Source of the DNA: Populus alba | Taxonomy: Eukaryota; Streptophyta; Magnoliopsida; Malpighiales; Salicaceae | Length of the DNA: 64,000 bases | NCBI RefSeq assembly: GCF_005239225.2 | Contig: NC_133287.1 | Span: 10,149,493-10,213,492, forward strand | Direction of reading: 5' to 3' | Shown: piece by piece, positions 34,357 through 46,099 of the stretch | Numbering within the stretch: position 1 is the first letter of the stretch | How the letters are laid out: each line of letters begins with the position of its first letter | Made by a program: the position numbers and the translations under genes | Notes under the pieces: model-generated | What the model was told of the DNA's origin: nothing | Database searches by the model: none | The model's input: the letters and a program-made list of their open reading frames with translations, nothing else

Positions 34357-35381
34357 TTATTAAACCCGGCCAAGGGGCCGGGTCTCGGGTTTCATGGGTT
34401 AACCTGGGTCAACTCGGGTCAACCCGGATTAACACGGGAAAATTAAAAAAAAAATAAATTTTTAATATTTCATATGAAAAAATCCATGTAAATATAGATT
34501 ATACATATTATAAATAATAAAGTTTAAAATAATATTTTAAAAAGTTTTTTTTATCCCATATTAAAAAGATATTATGTTAAGTTTTTAAGTTGAAATATTT
34601 AAATTAAAAATTTTTTTTTATTCCACATTGAAAAAACATAATTTTTTCCTTGGGAACATAGAGTATATATACTAATGGGTTTCAAATCTCACATTGAAAA
34701 AACATAATTTTTTTCATGGGAACATAGAGTATATATATGAAAGGGCTTCAAATCCCACATTGAAAAGATATTATGTTATCCCTTTAAGTTGAAGTATTTA
34801 AACTAAAAGGTTTTTTTATCTCACATTGAAAAAACATGATTTTTTTTCTTAGGAACATAGAGTATATATACTAATGGTTTCAAATCCACATTGAAAAAAT
34901 ATAATTTTTTTCATGTGAACATAGAGTATATATATGAAAGGGCTTCAAATCCCACATTGAAAAGATACTATGTTATCCCTTTAAGTTGGAGTATTTAAAC
35001 CAAAAGGTTTTTTATCCCACATTGAAAAAACATGATTTTTTTCTTAGGAACATAGAGTATATATACTAATGGGTTTCAAATCCCACATTGAAAAAATATA
35101 ATTTTTTTCATGTGAACATAGAGTATATATATGAAAGGGCTTCAAACCCCACATTGAAAAGATACTATGTTATCATTTTAAGCTGAACTATTTAAACCAA
35201 AATTTTTTTTATCCCACATTTAAAAAAAAAAAAAAAAAAATCGGGTCTCATCCGGGTTTGCCAGGGTCCCGGGTCGCCCGGGTTTGGCCGGGCTATTGCC
35301 ACAGCCGGTCTTTTATTAAACTCGGACCGGTCCAGCCACCGGGTCCCGGGTTAACTCGCCGGGCCGGTCCGGGTTTAATAA
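34357..35381. mobile_element. Inverted-repeat element with CCCGG-rich ends and an internal satellite
   Basis: The left end TTATTAAACCCGG (34357-34369) is matched by the complement of 35369-35381. Both ends continue into GC-rich arms full of GGGTTAACC, CCCGGG and GGCCGGG words, unusual in this AT-rich window. Between them lies a tandem array (34554-35221). No open frame of note occurs, so it would be non-autonomous. I could not find a target duplication. Similar decayed words at 35570-35720 and about 43850-43940 suggest a dispersed family. Confidence 0.55.
34554..35221 (+). repeat. Tandem array, 197-bp higher-order unit of three ~66-bp monomers
   Basis: Eleven monomers begin with (T)CCCACATTG-like words at 34554, 34621, 34687, 34753, 34819, 34885, 34950, 35015, 35081, 35147 and 35212. 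Monomers of the same type recur every 196-199 bp (for example 34753, 34950, 35147), giving an a-b-c trimer repeated about 3.6 times. Types b and c carry a TATATATA box and type a a TATTTAAA box, each 32-33 bases after the CACATTG word. The last monomer runs into a poly-A tract at 35222-35240. Confidence 0.85.
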
Positions 35382-36100
35382 TACTGGTTAAAAGAACTAA
35401 TTTTAACCTTCTTGATATTAACAAACACATATCCGATATAAAGATCGATAAGAGACAATCACGTAGGAAAGCAATGTCTTTATGCATTCATTCTCGTAAT
35501 TTATTTTTATTTTTTGCAATAAAGAAACATTGCAGCCATGTTGAAAAATATGGGATTTAGTATATAAGTTTTAGACCTGGCCTGGTCCAAGGCTCGGGTT
35601 CCGGATTTTGACCAGCTCACCGGGTCGTCTGAGTCAATTCTTTAAAAAAAATCAAAATGATATCATTTTAGTAAAAAATTAAAAAATCAGCGGGTTGTAA
35701 CTAAGTTATTGAACCTGTCACTATTTAATTGTTTTTCCATTAAATTCAAGTTTCATGATAGCTTTTTTTTAGTCTTATAAAAAATGCAATGACAATCTGT
35801 GTGTGTAAACCACAAATTGAAGCATCCTTGCAAGTGCTAAAAGTTGAGTTTTCATTCCAATACCTAACTCTTATCATGTGGTGTTCGATTTCAGTATTTA
35901 CATTATTTTCCAAATGTTTACCTGACGCATCAACCAATTACCAAGAACTAAATTCCTCTTTTCTTTTTTTTTTTCTTTTTTTGAGAAGCCTCAATTTAAC
36001 CCCCAAGATTATAATCTACATCTCATGAATTAAACTCCTCTTTTTTCTTTTTAGTCTCAATTGATCTCCAGAGTTTTCAAAAATTCACAACCATGTTTTT
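35382..36100. other. Intergenic DNA with a decayed CCCGG-family fragment
   Basis: About 35570-35720 has ctcgggttccgg, caccgggtcg and cagcgggttg words like the arms of the preceding element. The rest is AT-rich with pyrimidine runs. Confidence 0.4.
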
Positions 36101-39100
36101 CATCCAAATTGTGCACAAATTTGTAACAAATCACTTTTAACTCTCTCTAAAACGGTATAATTTCTCATGCATAAATGTAGATTTTGGATACAATATACTA
36201 CGAAATGTCAACAAAAGTACCCAATTGAAAGAAAAAAAAACTAAACATATTTGGGAGTTAAATTGAGACAAAAAGTAAACATGTTTTACTTTGGATGATA
36301 TTTCAGTATAAAAAAGGTGATAGATCTCATAAATTCCATGCTTAGCTAACAATTACAAGGAATAAATCAGGAGATCATCTCCTAAATTTCTACTCCCGTT
36401 TACCACTAGGTTTCAAGGCATCCATCATTAGTATTGGATTGGTCTTGGTGCCTATCGGCAATAAATGATAAAAACATGACCATGGATGAATTTATTGGTG
36501 GCATACATAAAAAAAAATCCTTAGTGATTAGGTCTATTACTAGTCTCATGCAAGATAAAAATACCTCCAAATAAAGCATTGCTCTTTCAAGCTTCATGAT
36601 TTAGAGAAATATTATTATGAAATGTCCAATAAATACTATGTAATAAGCGAAATTAATGATGACAACCTTGAATAACCCCTTTTGAATTCTATCTTAGAGC
36701 CTCTTAGCAAAGAAACATAGAAATATTTGCTCTCATCTTCCAAAACCTATTCAAAACCTATTCTCATCAAAGTCTTTCTTGGATACTCGGTTACTTATAT
36801 ACTTTTTGGCTCTCATCTTCCAACCAATTATCTTCTCATAAGGTTCGATATAATCCAATAATTCAATAAAGTACATTGAGGTGCTTCTGGTCTTCTTTAT
36901 AAAAATCATACTCTACATGAATTCCTAATTTATTCTCAATAGAAACATTTAAAGCCTTCACCTCGTAGATTATCAAAACTTCTTGTGTAAATTCTCACTC
37001 AAAATTTCTTTAAAATTCTTCATTACCTTGCCATAAAAAAGGAATGAAAACATCAATCAAACAAAAGCTACTCATAGGAGAATAACTCCAGATCATAAGA
37101 ATATTGCTCCTCAGGAACTAGCTAGTAGAACTAAAAAAAACACAATATCATTGAAGACCCAAATTCCTAGTGGGTATTTTAAGCTTTCTATATCAATAAT
37201 CGAGCAAAACAAGTGAGAGGAAAACCAAGATTTATTACTGACTAACTATATATATAAATTTTTTTTATTTCATTCCTTATATTTTCCAACACAAAAACAT
37301 ATTGTCCTCTTTGCTTACAAAGGAATCCTTGTAGCAGTCCACTATTCATACCAATGCACTTCAACAACTTGAAGAACTAGCTCAATAACTTCCACCCTTA
37401 TAGGTCATTTCTAATGCAAAAAGAATCCTACAAATGGATGCTAGCAATCATTTTTAGGATGCAGTCTAATAAAGAAAAAGAATGGTTAGTATAGAATCTA
37501 TGGTTACAAGAGTGTAGCTTTCAAGAACTCTAACTTTCACTATCATTTCACTTTCAAAGAAATGCTAGCAGTCAAACGAAGAATTGAAGAGTTTGAATCC
37601 CACATTTAGCATGACACCACTTTCATATTGAAATGGACATGTCCAGTTTCCTAAAAATATTGAAAACCAAGCAAAAGTTCCTCCCGCAATCATAATTGCT
37701 CTAATATAAATAGTGGTTTGACATGCACTAGTTTGAAATTAAACATGTCAAAGAAATATATAAATTTCTTCCTGACCTATTATCTAAAACTCCCATAAAT
37801 CCTAACATAAAATCTATCATTTTTCTCATGTTTTATTTTCATTCATCCAGTCAATCCTCTCTCATGTTGAAAAAAATCCTCATTCTTGATAAGTATTTAA
37901 TGGATCGCTTTTTGTTACTCTTCAACAAATCCATTCTATTCTCCTTTGTAAATATGGCCTCAGTAGTCGTAATTTTTAGCCTCCGATCATATACTTCACT
38001 TATCCTTTTCTTACTTTATTCTCTCTGCAAAATCACTTCTTATTTACATAACCTGAATTGTTATTTTGGATTTACCTAAAACATATATACAAGATTGGTT
38101 GTATATTTTCTAAGTAAAATCTTTTAGCTTTTCTCTTTCAATGTCATCTAGTTCATTTTAGACTTGATGACCCTCTTGTTCTAAAAAAAATGGTTCAAAA
38201 CATTTGACTCCATTAAGAATCAACAACAAGCTATCTCTCAAATAGACAATTAGAAGACTAACATATTCGATCATAGATGTCATAATTATAATTGTGTTCA
38301 AAACCTCATATGACATATATGCAATGGCATCATTTAGTTTATCACATGGCTTTACTCAACCGGCTAAATGCCACCTGATGTGGATACATCCCAAGATATG
38401 TTAAAATCTTATTTGAATAGTTTCCAACATGACCCAACAAGAACTTGTCTTGGAGAATCAAAGTTATACTCAATGATCACCATTACCCTGCATCTATAAA
38501 AAAACATGAATGAGTAGTGTAAAAGTACAACAAAGTTGATTAATTCTTTGAAGAGTTTGCAAGTCTAATCAATAACTTATTATGGGAATCACTCAAGCAC
38601 ATAAAAGATAACAAAAAAAAATACTAATTTTATTATTAAAAACAATCTCTTTTAAAATAGTCTAACCTCTAAAAGTCTTCTACAAAAGAGTATTTATACT
38701 AAAAAAAATCATAAGTCTAATAAGGATATCCTTAATATATAAGGATAAACCTTATAAATAATAATAATAATAATAATAATAATCCAATGAACTCAAATTT
38801 AAATAAATGCCCTAATATCTCTAAAAAGCCTAATAATAACTAAAATATAAATAAAACAATAGTCTAACTAATTTAAATAAGACTAATGTATTTAATTTTT
38901 TGTAATATGCTGGTAGATCGAAGCCCAACTTAAAACACATGGTTTTCTCTTGTCTTAATAAATTAAAAGACATGTCATATATTACAAGGAAATTTATGGA
39001 TATCTACTTTTCAATGCAACTAGAATTGTATTAAAATTCATTTTGTATATGTAGGTATGACCAAAACAATAGTCAAAGGTTAAAATTGACAAATTTGAAT

Positions 39101-39782
39101 CCTTTTATTTTAATTTTTTTGTCATGTCTGAATGCCTATTAATAAACACTTCTTGAACATGAATTAAATTAATCAATGCTTGTTCTTCATTATTTAATAT
39201 CTTATTGAAGTCCACCTTGACCCATGTGTCTTGAAAAGGTCAATTAAAAGCTTTCTTTAACATCTTAGTCCTAAATCTTATCATTAGACCAATTAGAATT
39301 TTTAATGGATCTTTTGGTGTTACTTGGATCACATCACTACTACTTTGGATCAACATTTCTTTATTCCAAGTACTTAACATGATTTTCTCAATACAATATT
39401 TATTGTGGAATATAAGAATCACTTAATTATCTTTTTAATCTCTATGATCAAGATAATTCACTTTCAAAAGATAATGTTAATGTTGATGACTAGACTTCTC
39501 CTTTAACCTAGCTAGCAAAAGCATAAGATTTGATGATCATGTTTTATATATTTTTTAATGATATTGTAAAATCTTTTGTTTTTCACTACTTTTGTAATTA
39601 TTTAATGTTAAAGTAGTCAAGTCATTTCTACATTTTACTTTTATGTTATCTAGTGTGTATTTATTTTAGTTTACTTTTATAAGAGATGCTTGTACATCCT
39701 TGTCAGCCATGTTTGTAAAAATCCTTTTATAAATATATGTTGAAGCTCTCATTTGAGGGTATTTAGAGGATTTGTATTTATT
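36100..39782 (-). mobile_element. Degraded retrotransposon-like sequence
   Basis: The minus-strand frame at 39240-39422 ends IQVTPKDPLKILIGLMIRF followed by RTKMLKKAFN. This resembles the gypsy pol tail GP(I/M)TR(A/S)RAK(K/R)..EAL that follows integrase. Downstream in that orientation (38600-39240) the sequence looks like LTR or untranslated DNA, with an (AAT)n run at about 38758-38782. The part 36100-38600 is AT-rich, with stops in all frames and no domain I can name. Borders are not visible. Confidence 0.3.
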
Positions 39783-40530
39783 ACTCCTGTAATAACCCAA
39801 TTTTTTATCATTTTTATTTTTTTTTTATTATTTTATTTACTGAAAAGGATAAAAATGATGATGAAAAAAAGTAAAATAAAATAAATGAAGAATGAATTAA
39901 AATTTGGGTTAAAGGCAACATGGTTGGAAGTTTTGTGGTTTAATCAAACTTTGGAATTAATCCAATCAAGGGCTTAATGGAAGAATTGATAAGTTTTGAG
40001 ACTTAATTGAGCTTGGAATTAATTTAATTAATCCAATTACGGGTTTAATTGGAGAATTGATAAGTTTTGAGACTTAATTAAGCTTGAAAATTAATTTAAT
40101 TAATCCAATCAAGGGTTTAATTGGAGAATTGATAAGTTTTTGGACTTAACTGGCTTGGAATTAATTTAATTAATGAAACCCGGAGACTTAATTGAACAAA
40201 TATCAAAGTTTGGGGTTTAATTGGAGTCTAAATTGCAAACATTAAAATCCAAGGACCAGCTTGAAAATGGCGCGGAAATGCAAGGATCCAATTACGTTTT
40301 AACCAAGGGCTTGATTACAAAATTATAAGAATCCCGAGGACCAAATTGAAAGCAGCCTTTAGACATAGAAAACGGGGTCGTTTTGCAGCGACTATTCCCC
40401 GTCTTCTTCCTCTGCAACGGCTCTGCCATTAAAGGCAGAGACGTTTCATCCGTTGGTAGCAACGTTTACTCATTGAAGGCGACTAGTTACAGGGCATTGA
40501 GGAGGCGACCGTTACCACCGGTTCTGGCCT

Positions 40531-40540
40531 TATAAAAGGA
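40531..40540 (+). promoter_or_regulatory. LTR promoter TATA box
   Basis: TATAAAAGGA lies upstream of a long purine-rich stretch in the solo LTR and would set the element's transcription start about 30 bases downstream. A CTATAAATACA box (complement of 46564-46574) is at the equivalent place in the related minus-strand LTR. Confidence 0.6.
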
Positions 40541-41493
40541 GAGGGAATCACAGAACCGCAGGGGAGAAAAAAAGGAAGAAAATTGGGGCAAAGCTGGGGA
40601 ATTGGACTGAAAAGAGACCCAAGTGGGGAAGGAGCAGAACCGAAAGAGAGGGAGAGGCTAAACCCAGACACAAAAAAAAAAAACCAGTGAAACGGAGAGA
40701 GACCACGAGCAGCGGAGGAAGAAAGCAGCTAGCCCACCAGTCCTCCATCATGTATCCGTTTCTCTACTTCTACAGAGGAAGTAACACCGGGAAAACAACA
40801 AGACGCAAGAACAGAAACTATACAGAGGGGAGCAAGTTTTCTGCCCCTATTTCTTCTCACAGAAACAGAGGCATTCGTGCCTCACGATTGTGAGGCACGA
40901 ACGCGTGAAGAAAGGCCATTTTCTGACCACAGCAGAGGAATCACAGAACCGAAAGGGGCAGAACGGAGGATAGAAAGAAGAAAATAGAGAGCACGAGAAA
41001 GCCAGAGAAAAAGCACAGGAAACAGAGCATGCACAACGTAAAAAAGGGAGGAGAGAACAGAAGGACAAAGAAGACAGGGGAAGAGGATAAAGACCGAGAG
41101 AGGGAGCATACAAAAAGGAATACAAGAGGGAAATAAAACGTGAGAGACAAGCACATGGAGCAAGAGAAAATTTGAAAGCAGGAGCGTCTCCCTCAGCATT
41201 CTCGCGCGAATTATCTGCAAAAGAACCAGGTAAGTCTTTTGCTTTGTTCTCCCTGCTTTTCGTTTATTAATTATCGCCTTCTGTTTTTAAAATTAGCTGC
41301 TCATGCACAAGTGATTTGGTTCACACGTGCTTCATGTGGCCCAGCCGGGTCATTGGCTTGGGCCAGTGACCAGGCTGGGCCGGCTGGGTCGAGCCCAATC
41401 CAGTCCTCATGGGCTGAAGCCCAAAAAAATTAAAATAGAAAAAATAAAAAAATTTGTATGCATGAATAAAAATAATGTAAATTTATTGGTTTA

Positions 41494-41762
41494 TTCACTG
41501 ACACCAGAGTCAGGAATAAAAATACCGGTTTAAATTTATATTATTTTTATTCGTTGTATTTTATTTTATTTAGCTAGAAAAATAAAAAAAATATGTGCAT
41601 GCAAAAAAAATGAATTTTTATTTATTTATTTATTCACGAATGCTAGAGTAGGGAATAAAAAAAAATATTGATCTAATTTAATTTTCGTAGCTACGAATTT
41701 TTACTAACGCCAGAGTTGGAATTATTCGAGCTTGAATATTCACTGGCGCCAGAGTCAGGAAT
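41494..41762 (+). repeat. Four spaced copies of a CCAGAGTCAGG motif in the solo LTR
   Basis: Copies lie at 41494-41517, 41633-41656, 41701-41722 and 41739-41762. The last has the perfect palindrome CTGGCGCCAG and is framed by AATATT on both sides. Three diverged counterparts occur in the opposite-strand relative at 45567-45589, 45609-45626 and 45659-45682. Confidence 0.65.
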
Positions 41763-42039
41763 ATTATAAACAAATCGTCATAGCATACACTAATAAATAT
41801 TTAGCAATTTAAGACAAAAACCAGCAATGCAGTCTGCCTTAGGCAGAACGTTTAAGAGGTGATAATATCTTCCCTTTTACGTAACCAATCCCGAGCCATA
41901 GAATCTCTGTTGACCAGTTAGGGTTCCTAGTGACCATAATACTAGGTGGCGACTCCTCAAACAAGACATTTCCCCTTAAAAGAACCGGATGCTAGAGAAT
42001 AATTTTTAAGGTCGCCGCGATGTCGGGTGCGACAACTCC

Positions 42040-44520
42040 CTCTCCCTTTTATCTTATTTCTATTATCTGATCTCTCTCATCCTATTTATATTATATTTAT
42101 CACTCCCTCTCTTTCCCTCTCCCCCTCCTTTCTATTTAAAAGAGTCAATTTGTCAATATGACATTTTAAATAGTGTAATTTAGCTTCTTCTTTTTCAATT
42201 TGTCAATATGGCATTTTTAATGATATTATAAATTTTTCAATTTATCACTCCCTCTCTCTCCCTCTCATCCTATTCCGTACTTCAATGGAAAATGGCATCT
42301 TGACAAAGGCATTTTGTATTTTACATAGAATGAGAAAATAGAGATAAAAAGTTTAAAGAGAAAAAAACAATTAAAATTTCCCCTTCATTTTATGGCTTTG
42401 CTAAAAACACATATAGTAATGGATCTTCATTGATTTTAACATCCCATATAGCTATCCCCTTGAAGACTCCAAATCAATAAATAAAGAGCCATTTTAATAG
42501 TTTTTGTTTCCTCTCCATATAACTCTTCTATTAGAGATGACCTGAGTCTATATGTCTTAAATCTAAAAAGTTTTTATTTGAGGAAGTATGTTAAAAAATA
42601 ATAAAAATTAAAAACAAAAACTATTTGGACTTAAACTCAATGTATTTTGCACTACAATAGTGAAATGATGTTTTTGTTCTTCCAAAAAAACAACAATTTC
42701 CTTTCTGTTATGACTGTTCGGGTTTTTTCACATGTCACAATCATCATTAGAGAGTTTTTTAGGGGTATAATTGCAATTTCCATCTGTTTATACATAGTAA
42801 AATGATTACACTCGGAACAAAAAAAAAACCAACAAAAAAGGTATAAATGTCTTTTCATTTAATCATGTACAGTAAATAAACAAGTATGTCATTGGAATCA
42901 ATAAATAAATAAATTGTAGATTTCAGGGCCTTTTTGTCTTTTCTTTCAAGTCTTTTTTTTATATATAATTATCGGGGTACCAATACGTGGGAGGCACTTG
43001 GCACTTTGCGCGGTGTTTGTGACGTCTTCTTGTAAAAGAGAAGTTTTTTTTTACAATGTCATTGGATATGTCACCATGTCTTTTTTTTCTACCAGTGCAG
43101 CGCATGTCAGTGATAGTGGAGTGGTTTGTTACCGATCAACCTTTGTTTCTTCTTTTTTTCTCTTTCATACCCAAAAAATACAGGTTGATCCTATTTGTTC
43201 TTGATATTTCAACTTCAATTCTTATTCTCTTGATTTTTAATTTTTTTTTCCCTTGGTGCTTTTGTTAAAGGTTTATTTGTTTTTAATTTAATCCTTCAAA
43301 TCTAGTTTGTCATATATATTTCTTTTCCAATTTGGTCATTCTTCTTTTAATTTCTAATTTTTTTTTCTTCGCCATTTTGTAAAAGTTTTGATGGTTTTTT
43401 GTTCATAATTCAATCCCAGTTTATTGTATATTATTTTTTTTCTATTTTGGTCCTTATTCTTTTGATTTTGATTTTTTCCTTTTGTTAGTTTTTTTTTTCT
43501 TTTCAATTTTAACCCTCCATTAAGAAAACAATTATTGCTCTTTAATTTATTTTTTATTTTAATTTTTATCTTTATTTTTTTAATTGCTATTTTTATTTTT
43601 AGATTTTTTAGTTTAATTGATTTTTTTTTCCTAGTTTCATCCTTTAATTTACTAGGGATTTAGCTTCATAGTTTTTTCATGTGTGGTTCTTCTGATTTAA
43701 TGACTCAAGTAACATTCTTGAATAGTTAATATCAGTCAACATCCTCTTTTTTGTGTATTTTATTTTATGATTTCATTGTTCAACATCAATTTTTTTTAAA
43801 AAAATATTGGTTTTGTAGTTTTCTTTAAATTTTATTAGGTTATTATAATTTTATAATCTGGACCATGAATTTTGCATGTTAACCTAGATTAACTTGCCTC
43901 CTATTACCTGAGTTACATATATTTATAATGCCACCTCTAATCAACTCGAGGCAAGTTTTTTTTATCCAATTACATACTCCCAGAAAGGTTTTTCAAATTA
44001 TCATGGTCTATTGTTTAAAAAAATATTTTGTTTATTTACTATCGTTTCTAATTTTTTATATTGTTTTATTAAAATAAAATTAAAGCGAACCCATAGTATA
44101 GATGTGCTCATGTCGAGTCATATTTTTAATAGTTTTTGAACTGGGATGGTTAATTTACACTACTTTCTTACTTCCACGAATTGTTAAATGGGTGAAATTA
44201 TTTTAGCTTAAGTAAAAACGACAGTGCTCCATTAATTTACGATGTTTGACACTTTGACTATGATTGAAGAGTAAGAGAATTTGACGTGTATATTATGTCT
44301 CTCTCTGAGGACTCCACATCTCATTATGCTCAATTATGACCTTGAAAGCGATCAGCACACAAGGCAGTGGAGTTGGCCAATTTGAGGCCAAGTAGTTACG
44401 ATTAGGGCAGAAGACTAGAGCACATCAAGTTTAGCCTCTCGTGACATGACTGGACCGAGAAGCCATACATGAAGGGATCAGAATAGCTCTGTACATTCAA
44501 CAAACTTGTGGTGGAGGTGC
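42040..44520. other. AT- and pyrimidine-rich intergenic DNA, no gene seen
   Basis: Repeated phrases such as tcactccctctct and tcaatttgtcaatatg occur at 42096-42260. A T-rich tract with recurring ttttaattt..tcctt words runs from about 43200 to 43700. At 43855-43940 decayed taacctagattaact words recall the CCCGG family. No coding region is recognised. Confidence 0.45.
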
Positions 44521-45324
44521 ATCCTAATCCGGTCACTGGTTAACTGGCAGTGTCTTATTGGCTCAAAGAATTTCTCTCCAGGTTTGTCTCTGTCGGCTCC
44601 TACTACTCAGGTGAAGGACTTGTTTGGTTCCACATCACCACTGCCTTGAAAAGGAAAGCATACGAGGTGGTACAAGTCAGCTTTGAAGAGAAACCGTGTG
44701 TGGACCATGCATTCATTGGGCTACTTTCAAAGGGCTTTTATCCTTGTATTTGCCGAAAGGAAAAGGGCAAGGGAGAGGTGGTTCTTTCCTTCTTCACTGT
44801 CAGGAGGCAAACTCTCATTGTCACTTGAGTTTCCGGTCTCTTTCTAAGTGGTTCATTTGCAAAGTGTGACTGTTCATATTGATTCAGTCGCGTGATAGCA
44901 GCCATTATTTAAGGTCAGCAGAGAAACTTTTTAGCGTATGTCTGTCATTCCCAACTTGATCTAGGTTACAAACATTAATCTCTGCAAAAAGATGGCATTA
45001 CATTTCGGGCAAAAGTCTCAATGTTTTCTTAAGTGAAAGTATATACAATCAGTCCAAAACTGAAAGATTTTATTGATTGCGTATATAATGCAGAGACAAA
45101 GGGATTGTTCAAAGTTCAAACATATAATACCTTACTACTTCCAATATATACTCATTCTGTTTTTTCTTTTACTTTAGTTCCTTCTCCTCACAACAAGAAC
45201 AAAAGCAAAAAATAACATTCTAAAGCAGATCCATTTTCAATGCATGGACATGACCATTGTTGATGTCACACATGGATATCGTGGCAATTGGCTAAAAATT
45301 ATTACTCAATTGGAAAGAAAAATA
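44521..45324. other. Intergenic DNA with an unexplained 92-codon frame
   Basis: The plus frame at 44550-44828 is less AT-rich than its surroundings but shows no domain, signal peptide or partner exon I can recognise. I do not call it a gene. Confidence 0.3.
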
Positions 45325-46065
45325 GATATCCGACATCTTATTCTTTTAGGAGAAAATATATTGTTCACCGAGTCGCCACCTAGTATTATAGTTACTAGGA
45401 ACCCTAGCTGATCAATAGAATTTCTATGGTACGAGACTGGTTAAGCAAAAGAAAAGATATTATCATCTCCTAAGCGTCCTAGCTAAGGCAGGCTACATTG
45501 CTGGTTTTGTCTAAAATTGCTAAAAATTTGTTCTTCTTTTTCCCTTTTTATATTCTTCCTTTCATGTTCCTAACTCAAGCATCAGTGAACAATTTCTACG
45601 AATATTTTCAACTCTAGCATTGGTAAATATTGCATAAATCCAAAAAATACGATGCTCTTGACTCTGGTGTCAATGAATATTTTCGCAAAAAATGAACTTG
45701 AAAAAGAAAGTTTCTATTTTTTCTTGTTTATCCTTTATTATTATTTGTTCTTTTTAGACGGAAATAAAAAAAATATTGCAGGACAGATTTGCATTTAACA
45801 ATAATAGGCCACAAATTGAGCACATAATTTAAAAATTACAAAACACCAAGAAAAAATATAAATCAAAGTGCGAGGAGCCCACAAATAAATCAACAAAGAT
45901 CCTCAAATATTTTTAAAATTTTATGATATTAAAAAGAGACTCGTTTGGCCAAATATCAAACTAAAATGGGCATAAAAATTATAGCTGAGGCATAAGGGTG
46001 TGTTTTGCCAAACACACCCTTAGCAAACACAAGGTGCCGTTTGGGCCAAAAAGCCTAGACCCAAC

Positions 46066-46099
<34 letters not shown>

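Larger units (their letters stand above)
39788..42034 (+). mobile_element. Solo LTR of a Tat/Ogre-like gypsy element
   Basis: The LTR is 2,247 bp, starting TGTAATAACCC and ending GGGTGCGACA, flanked by perfect 5-bp repeats ACTCC at 39783-39787 and 42035-42039. In order it contains three 71-72-bp tandem repeats (about 39945-40175, gataagtttt at 39991, 40062 and 40134), a TATA box TATAAAAGGA (40531-40540), a purine-rich transcribed region, a splice-donor-like CCAGGTAAGTCTT (41226-41238), a GC-rich GGGCC block, four copies of a CCAGAGTCAGG motif and a conserved ACTAGGTGGCGACT near the end. No internal region follows, so it is an LTR-LTR recombination product. Clade placement rests on the gag found next to the related LTR end at 9757. 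Confidence 0.88.

Noticed and set aside
38758..38782. Short regular repeats as a CRISPR-like array
   Set aside because: This is a simple (AAT)n microsatellite in a plant nuclear genome; none of the tandem arrays in the window has unique spacers.
40847..41220. Overlapping 70-112-codon minus-strand frames
   Set aside because: They are the antisense of the purine-rich LTR leader and give Leu/Phe/Ser-rich sequence without domains.
42650..42670. CACTACAATAGTG as a possible CACTA terminus
   Set aside because: It is a short palindrome, no matching inverted end or subterminal repeats were found around it.
44550..44828. 92-codon plus-strand frame as a possible small gene
   Set aside because: No recognisable domain, no promoter or partner exon, and the frame length is not exceptional for this composition.
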